Positions 45,002-54,240 of a stretch of 64,000 bases of DNA are shown here, in pieces (within the stretch, counting starts at the first letter, position 1; each line of letters opens with the position of its first letter). The notes under the pieces were generated by a model. The model saw only the letters and a list, made by a program, of their open reading frames with translations, ran no database searches and was not told the origin of the DNA. The translations under genes were made by a program, and so were the position numbers. The stretch is from Mycolicibacterium sp. HK-90 (GTDB taxonomy: Bacteria > Actinomycetota > Actinomycetes > Mycobacteriales > Mycobacteriaceae), in assembly GCF_030486405.1 (NCBI RefSeq), contig NZ_CP129613.1, positions 2,604,001-2,668,000 on the forward strand, written 5' to 3'.

Positions 45002-45871
45002 TCAGACCCACGCGTCGGACGTGAGGGTCCGGAGCACGCGCGACAACAGGTTGTCGGTGGCCTGGGACGGCGTCGCGGCCGACGTGGCATCGCGTTCGGC
45101 GCCGAGTTGCGCAGAGATGTGGCGGGCGGCGCGGATGACGAACGGGGCGGTGCGCTGCAGCCGGTGCAACGGGACCGCGCCGGTCAGCGACAGGCCCGCC
45201 ACCTCGCCGTCGGCGGTCCGCAGCGGGGCCGCGACGCTGGTCAGCCCGATCGTCAGTTCCTCGTTGTCGTAGGCCAGCCCGTGCCGGGAGCGGATCCGGG
45301 CCAGTTCTCGGTGCAGCGTCGGAAGGTCGCTGATGGTGGAGCGGGTGCACCGGGTCAGCCGCGGCCCCAGCACGGCGTCGACCTCCTCAGCGGGAAGCTG
45401 GGCCAGCATGGTCTTCCCGAGCGCGCTGGCATGGGCCGGCGACTGGCCGGCGACGCGGGTGGGGACGACGGCGCTGTTGCGCCCGGCCACTTTGTCGAGG
45501 TAGATCACGTCGCCGCCGAAGAGCACCCCGAGTTGGACCACCAGTCCGGTGTCGGCGTGCAGGCGGGACAGGGTCGGTGAGGCCACGCCGCGCAACTGTG
45601 AATGGTCGACCATCCTGGTCACCGGTAGCGGCGACGCGGCCAGCGTGTAGCCGTCGCGTCGGTGTTGCAGCAGGCCGGCGCTGTGCAGCTGTTTGAGGAT
45701 CCGATGGGTCGAGGACCGGGGGAGCTCAGTGCGGCTGACGATCTGGTCCAGCCTCAGGTGCTTGCCCGGCTCGTCGAAGGCGTTGAGGATCAGCGCGACA
45801 CGATCCACCATCGACACGGCCGCATCGCGCGGTTCGGCGTGTGCTGCTGATTTGCTGGCGGAGCTCGACAC
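45002..45871 (-). CDS. IclR family transcriptional regulator
   Basis: 289-residue regulator. The N-terminal winged helix (VDRVALILNAFDEPGKHLRLDQIVSRTELPRSSTHRILKQLHSAGLLQ) is typical of IclR, and the effector-binding domain (about 90-265) includes the conserved PAHASALGKTMLAQLP. It diverges from the HsaA-like gene at 46000. An operator-like 15-mer lies 40 bases before its start codon, so it probably regulates itself. The same motif occurs in three other divergent promoters nearby. The ligand is unknown. Confidence 0.94.
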   Translation of the reverse strand: MSSSASKSAAHAEPRDAAVSMVDRVALILNAFDEPGKHLRLDQIVSRTELPRSSTHRILKQLHSAGLLQHRRDGYTLAASPLPVTRMVDHSQLRGVASPTLSRLHADTGLVVQLGVLFGGDVIYLDKVAGRNSAVVPTRVAGQSPAHASALGKTMLAQLPAEEVDAVLGPRLTRCTRSTISDLPTLHRELARIRSRHGLAYDNEELTIGLTSVAAPLRTADGEVAGLSLTGAVPLHRLQRTAPFVIRAARHISAQLGAERDATSAATPSQATDNLLSRVLRTLTSDAWV

Positions 45872-45890
45872 TGCGCCCCCTCGGACGTCG

Positions 45891-45925
45891 GACTACTGAG
45901 TGATTCACCATCCCACTGAGCGAGA
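45891..45925. promoter_or_regulatory. Shared operator motif, site B, with an adjacent half site
   Basis: TCCCACTGAGCGAGA (45911-45925) matches TCYCRCTGRGYGAGA at all 15 positions, 40 bases from the IclR start and 75 bases from the divergent HsaA-like gene. A weaker copy, GACTACTGAGTGATT (45891-45905), starts exactly 20 bases earlier, two helical turns away. Confidence 0.7.
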
Positions 45926-45999
45926 TCGTGCCGCAACTCACTCGAGGTCTGCTTGACCATAGTTGTCAGCACGCGACGCGGGCGACAAGGGAGTTTTGG

Positions 46000-47082
46000 A
46001 TGCGTGGTGTTGAAATGACCAGAGATGTCCTCGACGGCATCGACGACAATGCCGATCGGATACGGGCGCTGGGGCCGGTCAACGAGACGCTCGGTCGACT
46101 CGACGACCGCACGGTTGAGGTGCTGCACGAAACCGGGGTGATGCACATGCTGCAGCCCGAGGAGTTCGGCGGTATCGAAACCCATCCGGGGGACTTCGCC
46201 GAAGCCGTCCTCGAGATCGCCCGGTTCGACGGGTCGACGGGCTGGGTTGCCGGTTCGGTCGGCGTCCCGCCCTGGGCGCTGGCCTCGGCCGACCGCCGTC
46301 TGCGGGACGAGGTGTGGGAGGCGGATTCCGACGTATGGATCGCCTCGGCGCACGCTCCGTCCGGTGTGCTCCTGCCCGTCGACGGCGGCTACCGGCTCTC
46401 CGGTGAATGGCGGGCGGTCGCGGCCATCGACCACTGCGCATGGGCCGTCGTCGGTGCCCGGGTGGTCGGGTCCGGGGGCACCGAGGGCCTGGGGTATTCG
46501 CTTGTGCCGCGGACAGATCTGCGCGTCGTCGAGGACTCTTGGGACGCGATCGGATTGATCGGCACCGGCAGCAAGAGCATCACCATCGACGACGTGTTCG
46601 TCCCGGGGCACCGGTTGCTCGATCACAACAGCATCGTCGACGGCACGCAGGCCGGCCATGCCGGACTGCGCAACCCGATCTACCACATTCCGCTCAGCAC
46701 GATCGCCCCGCTCGGCATCACGGCCGCGGTGATCGGTATGGCCGAGGGCGCACTGGCCCATCACACGGCGACGGCCGGTCCCGACGGTCCGGTCGCCGAG
46801 CAGGCAGCCGCCGAGATCCGGGCCTCGCGGCTGGCGCTGCTCGATACGCTGACGGGTTCCTTCAACCGGGTCCTGGACGGACCGATCGATGCGGGCATGC
46901 GGGCCCGGGCGCGCCGCGACCAGATCGCCGCGGCCCGCCGGGCGGTGCGGGCGCTCGACGAGATCGTCTGCCATTCAAGCGTTGACGCGCTTCGCCGGAC
47001 CAGCCCGGTGCAGCGGCTGTGGCGGGATGCCCACGTCGGCTTGGCGGCCGTGGTCGCCGAGTCGAAGGCGGTGTCCCCGTAG
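46000..47082 (+). CDS. HsaA-like flavin-dependent monooxygenase, second copy
   Basis: 360-residue HsaA/acyl-CoA dehydrogenase-fold protein. Characteristic segments are LHETGVMHMLQPEEFGGIETHPGDFAEAVLEIARFDGSTGWVAGSVGV, the substrate-site WRAVAAIDHCAWAVVGA, IGLIGTGSKSITIDDVFVPGHRLL and the C-terminal RARRDQIAAARRAVRALDEI with PVQRLWRDAHVGL. The start ATG has AAGGGAG upstream. It is the target of the divergent IclR regulator. Like HsaA it needs a separate flavin reductase. Confidence 0.87.
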   Translation: MRGVEMTRDVLDGIDDNADRIRALGPVNETLGRLDDRTVEVLHETGVMHMLQPEEFGGIETHPGDFAEAVLEIARFDGSTGWVAGSVGVPPWALASADRRLRDEVWEADSDVWIASAHAPSGVLLPVDGGYRLSGEWRAVAAIDHCAWAVVGARVVGSGGTEGLGYSLVPRTDLRVVEDSWDAIGLIGTGSKSITIDDVFVPGHRLLDHNSIVDGTQAGHAGLRNPIYHIPLSTIAPLGITAAVIGMAEGALAHHTATAGPDGPVAEQAAAEIRASRLALLDTLTGSFNRVLDGPIDAGMRARARRDQIAAARRAVRALDEIVCHSSVDALRRTSPVQRLWRDAHVGLAAVVAESKAVSP

Positions 47083-47120
47083 CGGGCTGGTTCCCCGGCG
47101 AGTTTCCCGACGAGACGACT

Positions 47121-47150
47121 GTGGGCGGCGCTGAGACCAGCGCCGCCCAC
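47121..47150. terminator. Bidirectional hairpin terminator
   Basis: GTGGGCGGCGCT and AGCGCCGCCCAC pair perfectly over 12 bp around a six-base loop. A T-rich stretch (TTCTCGTTTCTTC) follows on the plus strand. It separates the convergent HsaA-like and SDR genes. Confidence 0.85.
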
Positions 47151-47167
47151 TTCTCGTTTCTTCGTGA

Positions 47168-47959
47168 CTAGGCGTGGGTTCCGCCATCGATGCGGATCTC
47201 GGTGCCGCTGATGAAGGCGCCGTCGTCCGACACCAGCATCGCGATCACCCCGGCGACGGTGGAGGGGTCGGCCATCCCGGCGGCGCCGTTGCTCTGGTCG
47301 GTCGCGACGATCGGCGCCAGCTTGGAGAACAACGACCAGTCGACATCGGCGGGCAGGAGTCCCGGTGTGGCGTCGGTGATCCCGGACTTGATGCTGCCTG
47401 GCGCCACGCACACCGCCCGCAGTCCCTGCTTGCCGTACTCGAGGGCCAGGGCGTGGGTCATCGACTGGATGCCGCCCTTGCTGGCCGCGTAGGCCGCCAT
47501 GTACGGGTGGGCGAACGCAGCCGAGGTGGAACTGAAGTTCACGATCACGCTCTGTGGTTTCTCCAGCAGCGCCGGCAGCGTCTCGCGGATCACCAGGAAG
47601 GTTCCGGTGAGGTTGACGCCGATGATCTGGTTCCACTCCTGCAGGCTCATCTGGTGGGTGTGCACGGCGCGGAGCATTCCCGCGGCGTTCACCACCGCAT
47701 CGAGACCGCCCAGCGCCGCGACGGCGGTGCGCACGCCGTCGATGACCGAGGCCTCGTCGCCGATGTCCATCGGCTGGGCGGTGAACCGATCGGCGGTGCC
47801 GGCCTGTTGCGCGGCCTGCCGGGTGGTCTCAAGGCCTCCGGTGGAGATGTCGGCGCCCACCACCGCGGCGCCCTCGTCGAGCAGTCTGCGCGCGGTGGCC
47901 GCCCCGATGCCGGAACCGGCGCGGGTCACCAGGATCCGGCGGCCCTCAAGTCGCTTCAC
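47168..47959 (-). CDS. Short-chain dehydrogenase/reductase with altered glycine motif
   Basis: 263-residue classical SDR. NAAG (91-94), NFSSTS (catalytic Ser) and Tyr157-x3-Lys161 (YAASK) are intact. The cofactor motif reads TRAGSGIG (12-19) instead of TGxxxGIG: the first Gly is Arg, encoded by CGC. This could weaken or change cofactor binding. The C-terminal FISGTEIRIDGGTHA is standard. It lies 34 bases downstream of another SDR in the same orientation. It is closely similar to the truncated SDR at the window end. Confidence 0.91.
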   Translation of the reverse strand: MKRLEGRRILVTRAGSGIGAATARRLLDEGAAVVGADISTGGLETTRQAAQQAGTADRFTAQPMDIGDEASVIDGVRTAVAALGGLDAVVNAAGMLRAVHTHQMSLQEWNQIIGVNLTGTFLVIRETLPALLEKPQSVIVNFSSTSAAFAHPYMAAYAASKGGIQSMTHALALEYGKQGLRAVCVAPGSIKSGITDATPGLLPADVDWSLFSKLAPIVATDQSNGAAGMADPSTVAGVIAMLVSDDGAFISGTEIRIDGGTHA

Positions 47960-47993
47960 GATATGCCTTCCTGCTTGTTGGTTTCTTTGACTG

Positions 47994-48785
<792 letters not shown>

Positions 48786-48880
48786 TCAGGGTGAACGCCG
48801 GCTGCAGTACTGCCCATCCTGGCCGCAGCGCCGCTGGTGCGAGCACGCAACCACAATCGCGATGGCGTCACGCCTCTCAG

Positions 48881-48895
48881 TCTCACCCAGCGGGA
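48881..48895. promoter_or_regulatory. Shared operator motif, site C
   Basis: On the minus strand TCCCGCTGGGTGAGA matches TCYCRCTGRGYGAGA at all 15 positions. It lies 110 bases before the SDR start and 166 bases before the BVMO start, in the 291-base divergent region. Confidence 0.65.
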
Positions 48896-48976
48896 GTGGG
48901 TCGCAACAGTGCCTGGCGGCCGGCAACCACGCCGAGCCGTGCGGGACCGTTCTGCTACGCGCCGTCGGTGGCCTCG

Positions 48977-48991
48977 TACCGGTGAGTGGGA
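48977..48991. promoter_or_regulatory. Shared operator motif, weaker site C2
   Basis: TACCGGTGAGTGGGA matches the motif at 12 of 15 positions and differs from site D (TACCGCTGAGCGAGA) at three. It lies 70 bases upstream of the BVMO start. The rest of the divergent region 48771-49061 shows no gene. Confidence 0.45.
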
Positions 48992-49061
48992 CAGGCGCTG
49001 TCCGCCGCCGACGCTCGTTCGTAACGTGACAAGCCGGAACATGAAGCGAAAGGCAACCATA

Positions 49062-50708
49062 GTGACAGCGCAGCCAGCTCCGTCGGGTACCGCCGAAAAA
49101 ACCTCAGCAACGGTGGATGTCGTCGTGGTGGGAGCCGGTTTCGCCGGGCTGTATGCGCTGCACCGCCTTCGCAAGCAGGGCCTGTCGGTGCGGGTCTTCG
49201 AGGCCGCCGACGGCGTGGGCGGAGTCTGGTACTGGAACCGCTACCCGGGCGCCCGCTGCGACGTCGAGAGCGTCGACTACTCCTACTCGTTCGACGAGGA
49301 CCTTCAGCAGGAGTGGAACTGGACCGAGAAGTACGCCACCCAGCCCGAGATCCTGGCCTACCTCAATCACGTGGCGGACCGGTTCGACCTGCGTCGCGAC
49401 ATCTCGTTCGAGACCCGGGTGACCGACATGGTGCTCGACGAGAAGACGCTGCGCTGGCAGGTCCGCACCGACCGGGGCGACGCGGTGTCGGCCCGCTTCT
49501 GCATCCTGGCCGTCGGACCGCTGTCCAACGCGAACATCCCGGACATCGAGGGACTCGACTCCTTCGCCGGCGAGATCTACCACACCGCGCACTGGCCGCA
49601 CGAGGGCGTTGATTTCACCGGTAAGCGGGTCGGGGTGATCGGCACCGGATCCTCTGGCATTCAGGCGATTCCGTACATCGCCAGGGAAGCCGCGCAGCTG
49701 TACGTCTTCCAGCGCACACCGAACTACAGCGTGCCGGCCGGTAACGTGCCGCTCGACGATGAGACCCGGGCCGCGCAGAAGGCCGGCTACGCCGAGCGGC
49801 GCAGGCTCTCGATGCTGAGCGGTGGCGGATCGCCGCACCAGCCGCATCCCAAATCCGCGCTGGAGGTCTCCTCGGAGGAACTGCAGCAGACTTACGAGCG
49901 GCGCTGGGAACTGGGCGGGGTGCTGTTCTCCAAGGCCTTCCCGGACCAGCTGCTCACACTCGAGGCCAACGACACGGCGAGGCTGTTCTGGGAACAGAAG
50001 GTGCGGGCCGTGATCGACGATCCGGCCGTGGCTGATGTGCTGATCCCGAAGGATCATCCGATCGGCGCCAAGCGAATCTGCACCGACGACAACTACTTCC
50101 AGACCTTCAACCGCGACAACGTGTCACTGGTCAACCTACGGGCGACGCCGATCGAGCGGATCGACGCCACCGGAATCGACACCACCGACGCACATTACGA
50201 CGTGGACGCGTTGGTGCTGGCCACCGGATTCGACGCGATGACGGGATCGGTCCAGAAGCTCAACGTGGTCGGCCGCGACGGCCGCACCCTCAACGAGGCA
50301 TGGGCCGAGGGGCCCGTCACCTACCTCGGGCTCGGTGTCCCGGGCTTCCCGAACCTGTTCAACATCGCCGGTCCGGGCGCGCCCTCGGTGCTGGCCAACA
50401 TGGTGCTGCATTCGGAGCTGCACCTGAACTGGGTGGCCGACGCGATCGAATACCTTGACGCCCAGAGCGCACCGGCGATCGAGGCGCGTGCGGACGCCGC
50501 CGCCGAGTGGGTGGCCGAATGCACCCGCCGCGCTGCCGGGACACTGATGCCGCAGGCGAATTCGTGGTACCTCGGGGCGAACATCCCGGGCAAGCCGCGG
50601 GTGTTCATGCCGTTCGTCGGCGGCTTCGGCGTGTACGGCGAGATCATCGCCGATGTCGCGGCGGCCGGATACAAGGGCTTCGACATCCACCAGGATCTGA
50701 CCGCATAG
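49062..50708 (+). CDS. Baeyer-Villiger monooxygenase (cyclohexanone monooxygenase-like)
   Basis: 548-residue FAD/NADPH monooxygenase that inserts oxygen next to a ketone carbonyl to make an ester or lactone. Two Rossmann motifs are GAGFAG (24-29) and GTGSSG (194-199). Between them lies the BVMO fingerprint FAGEIYHTAHWP (168-179). The GVGGVWYWNRYPGARCDVES segment is typical of cyclohexanone/steroid monooxygenases. I choose the GTG at 49062, preceded by GAAAGG at the right distance; the ATG at 49041 would add seven residues. Downstream lies an esterase gene on the opposite strand that could hydrolyse its product. Confidence 0.93.
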   Translation: MTAQPAPSGTAEKTSATVDVVVVGAGFAGLYALHRLRKQGLSVRVFEAADGVGGVWYWNRYPGARCDVESVDYSYSFDEDLQQEWNWTEKYATQPEILAYLNHVADRFDLRRDISFETRVTDMVLDEKTLRWQVRTDRGDAVSARFCILAVGPLSNANIPDIEGLDSFAGEIYHTAHWPHEGVDFTGKRVGVIGTGSSGIQAIPYIAREAAQLYVFQRTPNYSVPAGNVPLDDETRAAQKAGYAERRRLSMLSGGGSPHQPHPKSALEVSSEELQQTYERRWELGGVLFSKAFPDQLLTLEANDTARLFWEQKVRAVIDDPAVADVLIPKDHPIGAKRICTDDNYFQTFNRDNVSLVNLRATPIERIDATGIDTTDAHYDVDALVLATGFDAMTGSVQKLNVVGRDGRTLNEAWAEGPVTYLGLGVPGFPNLFNIAGPGAPSVLANMVLHSELHLNWVADAIEYLDAQSAPAIEARADAAAEWVAECTRRAAGTLMPQANSWYLGANIPGKPRVFMPFVGGFGVYGEIIADVAAAGYKGFDIHQDLTA

Positions 50709-50710
50709 CG

Positions 50711-50759
50711 GTCCCTGCGGGGGCCGGCTGCTTCGGGCGCCGGCCTCCGAAACAGGGAC
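50711..50759. terminator. Nested hairpin terminator between BVMO and esterase genes
   Basis: Outer arms GTCCCTG and CAGGGAC enclose inner arms GGCCGGC and GCCGGCC. It fills the 54-base gap between convergent genes. Confidence 0.75.
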
Positions 50760-50762
50760 TGG

Positions 50763-51740
50763 TCAGGCGTGCGGGGCCAGCAGCGCGCGGATATCGGCAC
50801 ACACCTGCCGCGTGGCCTCACCCGCCAGGGGCAGCACGGGCATCGTCAAGAAACCGTGGATCGCACCGTGATGGCACCGGTGAACCACCGGAACTCCTTC
50901 GGCGGCAAGTGCTTCGGCGTACGAGTCACCCTCGGATCGCAGTGGGTCGAACCCCGCGGTCAGCACAACCGCGGGTGGCAGCCCAGCCAGCGCGGCGTGG
51001 CCCGGTGCGGCGTGCGGATGGTTGCGGTCGGCGATGTCGGGGACGTACTGATCCCAGTACCAGGCCATGGCGGCGCGGGTGTTGTAGTACCCGGTCGCGA
51101 ACTCGCGGTACGACTGGGTGTCGAAATCTGCTGCGATAACCGGATACAACAGCACCTGACCGGCGATCACCGGCCCCGAGCGGTCGCGGGCGAGCAGGGA
51201 CGTCACCGCCGCGAGATTGCCGCCGGCGCTGTCACCCGCCACGACGAGCCGGGACGCATCGCCGCCGAGATCGCCGGCGGACGCCGAGGCCCAGCACAGC
51301 GCGGCGTAGGTGTCCTCGGCTGCCGTGGGCCACCGGGACTCCGGTGCCAGCCGGTAGTCGACCGAGATCACCACCGCGCCGACCCCGTTGCTCAGTGACC
51401 GGCACAGATCGTCGTGGGTGTCCAGATCGCAGAAGACGAACCCGCCGCCGTGCGCGAACACGATGATCGGCAGCGCTCGCGCAGGGTCCGGACGGGCTGA
51501 ATCCGTTGCCGGCCAGTAGATCCGCACCGGTATGCCTCCGGGAATCACCCGATTCTCGACTGCCCCGATCGGTTGTGGCTGCTCCGGTGGCCGGTACCGT
51601 GCCCGCACGGCGGCCCTCGCCTCGGCCCCGGTCATCGTCTCGACGGCGGGGAATCCGGTGTTCAGTACAGGTAGCAGGGCTGCGATTTCAGGGTCGAGAT
51701 GCCAATCGTTGTCTTCTGGCCCGGCAGGATCGGCGGTCAT
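50763..51740 (-). CDS. HSL-family alpha/beta hydrolase (esterase), second copy
   Basis: 325-residue esterase with HGGG (97-100), GDSAGG (Ser171), the acid in TAGFDPLRSEG and His in GAIHGF. It is a paralogue of the esterase at 38674-39648, sharing VDYRLAPE and the C-terminal CADIRALL-type ending. The ATG at 51740 has GGAG at a good distance; a GTG at 51755 is possible. It converges with the BVMO, a common pairing in which the esterase cleaves the BVMO ester. The operator-like site D is 44 bases upstream. Confidence 0.92.
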   Translation of the reverse strand: MTADPAGPEDNDWHLDPEIAALLPVLNTGFPAVETMTGAEARAAVRARYRPPEQPQPIGAVENRVIPGGIPVRIYWPATDSARPDPARALPIIVFAHGGGFVFCDLDTHDDLCRSLSNGVGAVVISVDYRLAPESRWPTAAEDTYAALCWASASAGDLGGDASRLVVAGDSAGGNLAAVTSLLARDRSGPVIAGQVLLYPVIAADFDTQSYREFATGYYNTRAAMAWYWDQYVPDIADRNHPHAAPGHAALAGLPPAVVLTAGFDPLRSEGDSYAEALAAEGVPVVHRCHHGAIHGFLTMPVLPLAGEATRQVCADIRALLAPHA

Positions 51741-51783
51741 TTCTCGATACTCCACCGCGCTCTACCACGGCTGCGCAATTTTG

Positions 51784-51798
51784 TACCGCTGAGCGAGA
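51784..51798. promoter_or_regulatory. Shared operator motif, site D
   Basis: TACCGCTGAGCGAGA matches TCYCRCTGRGYGAGA at 14 of 15 positions. It is 44 bases upstream of the esterase start, the same distance as site A has to fadD. The remaining region 51741-52007 holds no recognisable gene; a weak copy lies at 51887-51901. Confidence 0.65.
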
Positions 51799-52007
51799 CA
51801 GGCCCAGCCGGATCTCATTTGAGTGCGCACGATCACATGGCGCGGTGCAGTGAGGCCGCCGACACACCGAAGGGTTGAACGGGCAATCGCCGCTGAGGGA
51901 CGTGCGGAGTATGCGTGTCGATGCGGTGCCTGGGCCGGATCTACTCCACAGCAATGGAATCCGAGCGCTCACAAAGAGTGCTCACACCACCGATAGATGG
52001 AGAGGAA

Positions 52008-53471
52008 ATGGAACGAAGTAGCGAGTTCGACGACGGAGGCGCACTCGGCGTGCGTCGACGTTGGCGAACGACATGGAAAGGCCTTGGCATCGTGCTGACT
52101 GCCATGGGCTTTTTCGTGATGTCGGTGCTGCCCGCCTGGGCCGCCGAGAACATGAGGGTCACCTGGGTGCGGCACGGTCAGTCCGCCGGCAACACCTCGG
52201 GAATGATCGACACGTCGACGCCGGGACCGGTGCTCACCGATCTGGGGCAGCAGCAGTCCCGGGACGTGGTCGGCAGGCTGGGGGACAACAACTACGACGC
52301 CATCTACGCGTCGCAGATGATCCGCACCCAGCAGACCGCGATGCCGATGTCGGCATACCTCGGACTTCCGGTCCAGGTGCTGCCCGGCCTGCAGGAGATC
52401 GAGGCGGGTGACTACGAGGGCACGCCGGAGAGCGGTGCGCTCGGCGGTTACCTGAAGGCCCCGATCGCCTGGGCGTTCGCCGGCCAGCTCGATCAGCGGA
52501 TCCCGGGTTCGATCAACGGGCACGAGTTCGACGCCCGCGTGGACGGTGCGCTGAAGACCATGTACGACAAGGGTGACCGCAACGTCATCGTGTTCTCACA
52601 TGGCGGCACCATCATGTTCTGGACGATGATGAACGCGGAGAACCTCAGCACGGCGCAGAAGATCGAACTACTGAGCCATCATGCGCTGGGCAACACCGAT
52701 TACGTTGTGGTCGAGGGCAATCCGGAAGACGGCTGGGTGCTGGTGGACTGGAACGGCCAGCGTTTCAGCCCGGAGCCGTCCTTCGAACACGAGGTCGGGC
52801 TGCAGATCCGCACCCTCAGCCGGCAGCTCGAAACCGCCATGAAGCAGGTCACCGACGCGTTCGCCACCGGCGACGTGTCCACGATCGCCACGGCGATCAA
52901 CCGCAGCGTCGCCGACGCCTCGTTCTCGTTCGCCAAGTTCAACCGCGCGATCGGTGCGGAGGTCATCGAGCGTGTCGACAAGGCCATCGATCAGCTCCGC
53001 GATCCGGAGTCCGATCCGGCCGAAGAGGTCAAGGAGCAGGTGTCGAACACGGTCGAGCGCATCGTGCCGGACAGCAAGCCGGCCACGGAGATGCTCAAAC
53101 CGCTCGGCACCGTGGTGGACGATCCGAAGGAAGCGCTGGATTCGGCCGAGCTCGACCGGACCAGTGTGACCGAGAAGGTCACTGCCGCGGTTCGCGGCAA
53201 CGGCGCCACCGACCTGACCGGCGGCAATCTGGTCAAGCCCGGCAAGGCCTTCGCCGAGGCCAAGAACGCAGGCGAACAGGTTCGTCAAGCCGTCGCGGAC
53301 GCCACCGATCAGCTCCGGTCGACGGTGAAGTCCTCGGTCAGCGGTATCACCGAGGTCGACAAGAAGGTGTCCGAGAGCGTGGGCGCCCCGAGCGCTTCGC
53401 GTGAGGCCGCCGATTCGGACAAGCCTTCGGCCAAGGTTTCGGCCAAGGCGTCGTCCGATTCGGACGGCTGA
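52008..53471 (+). CDS. Secreted histidine phosphatase-family protein with long C-terminal extension
   Basis: 487-residue exported protein. A basic N-terminus and hydrophobic core (KGLGIVLTAMGFFVMSVLPAWA) form a signal peptide, cleaved about residue 46. The phosphoglycerate mutase/histidine phosphatase domain follows, with RHG (55-57), Arg106, Glu131 and the second His198 (FSHGG). Residues from about 265 to 487 form a helical, Ala/Glu/Lys/Val-rich tail that ends in a low-complexity Ser/Lys/Asp region. The tail is unrelated to the catalytic domain and looks coiled-coil or wall-associated. ATG 52008 has GGAGAGG. The substrate is unknown. Confidence 0.88.
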   Translation: MERSSEFDDGGALGVRRRWRTTWKGLGIVLTAMGFFVMSVLPAWAAENMRVTWVRHGQSAGNTSGMIDTSTPGPVLTDLGQQQSRDVVGRLGDNNYDAIYASQMIRTQQTAMPMSAYLGLPVQVLPGLQEIEAGDYEGTPESGALGGYLKAPIAWAFAGQLDQRIPGSINGHEFDARVDGALKTMYDKGDRNVIVFSHGGTIMFWTMMNAENLSTAQKIELLSHHALGNTDYVVVEGNPEDGWVLVDWNGQRFSPEPSFEHEVGLQIRTLSRQLETAMKQVTDAFATGDVSTIATAINRSVADASFSFAKFNRAIGAEVIERVDKAIDQLRDPESDPAEEVKEQVSNTVERIVPDSKPATEMLKPLGTVVDDPKEALDSAELDRTSVTEKVTAAVRGNGATDLTGGNLVKPGKAFAEAKNAGEQVRQAVADATDQLRSTVKSSVSGITEVDKKVSESVGAPSASREAADSDKPSAKVSAKASSDSDG

Positions 53472-53579
53472 TGAACCCGGGCGGGCCGACACCGGTCCGG
53501 TCTCGTCCGTAGGAGATCGGCCCTTCCGTCAGGGAAGTGGTCCCGAGAGACGGCTCCCACCTGTGGAGCTGTGCTGACA

Positions 53580-53609
53580 GGCCTGAGCTCGGCTTCCCGG
53601 GCTCAGGCC
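53580..53609. terminator. Hairpin terminator after the histidine phosphatase gene
   Basis: GGCCTGAGC and GCTCAGGCC form a perfect 9-bp stem around a 12-base loop in the 156-base gap between convergent genes. It may serve both. Confidence 0.75.
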
Positions 53610-53627
53610 CTCTCGCATGTCCGGCGG

Positions 53628-54236
53628 TCACGCATCCCGAGGAGAAGTACGTGGATGGAAGAAGACACCTTCTGCGCGGACCGTGACGCCGTCTGGGGTC
53701 GCGAGATGCCCGACGGCGAAGGTCTTTACGCCTTCGACCCGGTCGATGTGAGCTTCTGCCCGTACCGGCCCCAACCGGGTGCCGCCTTCGTAGCGAAGGC
53801 TCAGCGTTCCCGTCACCGCCGGCCGGCCGGGCTTGTGTGCGGTGGCGCCGAGGACGTGGTCGAGAATCAGGGCGCAGATTCCGCCGTGTACGTGGCCGGC
53901 GGGTCCTTCGTAGGCCGCGCCGAGCGTCACATCGGCCCAGACCCGGCCGTCGGGGTCGTGGTGGACCACCAACGGGGGAGCCAGGGCATTGCGTAATCCG
54001 ATCACTGCGTTGCCCCACACGCGGGATTGCCCATCTGCGGCTGACTGGATACCGAAGGAGCCGGGCATCATCGAGCGGCTGAGTTCATCGGCTACCGCGT
54101 CGATCTTCGCCTTGGCGGACGTGATGGTGGCGAGTTCGGCTCGACTCCGGATGGTGGCGTCGACGAGTCGGCGAACGGAATCGGTGAGGGAGGCGTAAAG
54201 CACCTCTGGGATATCGGTTTCGCTGTCTACGGACAC
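53628..54236 (-). CDS. PaaI-like hotdog thioesterase
   Basis: About 202 residues. The C-terminal half is a 4HBT hotdog domain: GAAYEGPAGHVHGGICALILDHVLGATAH is the PaaI-type helix and active-site segment (HGG with the following Asp), and VTGTLSLRYEGGTRLG is the central strand. The N-terminal 90 residues are helical and unassigned. The GTG at 54236 follows the HsaB-like stop by four bases; a GTG at 54281 would overlap that gene by 41 bases and is less likely. Probably hydrolyses an acyl-CoA in the catabolic pathway. Confidence 0.85.
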   Translation of the reverse strand: MSVDSETDIPEVLYASLTDSVRRLVDATIRSRAELATITSAKAKIDAVADELSRSMMPGSFGIQSAADGQSRVWGNAVIGLRNALAPPLVVHHDPDGRVWADVTLGAAYEGPAGHVHGGICALILDHVLGATAHKPGRPAVTGTLSLRYEGGTRLGPVRAEAHIDRVEGVKTFAVGHLATPDGVTVRAEGVFFHPRTSPRDA

Positions 54237-54240
54237 GGCG

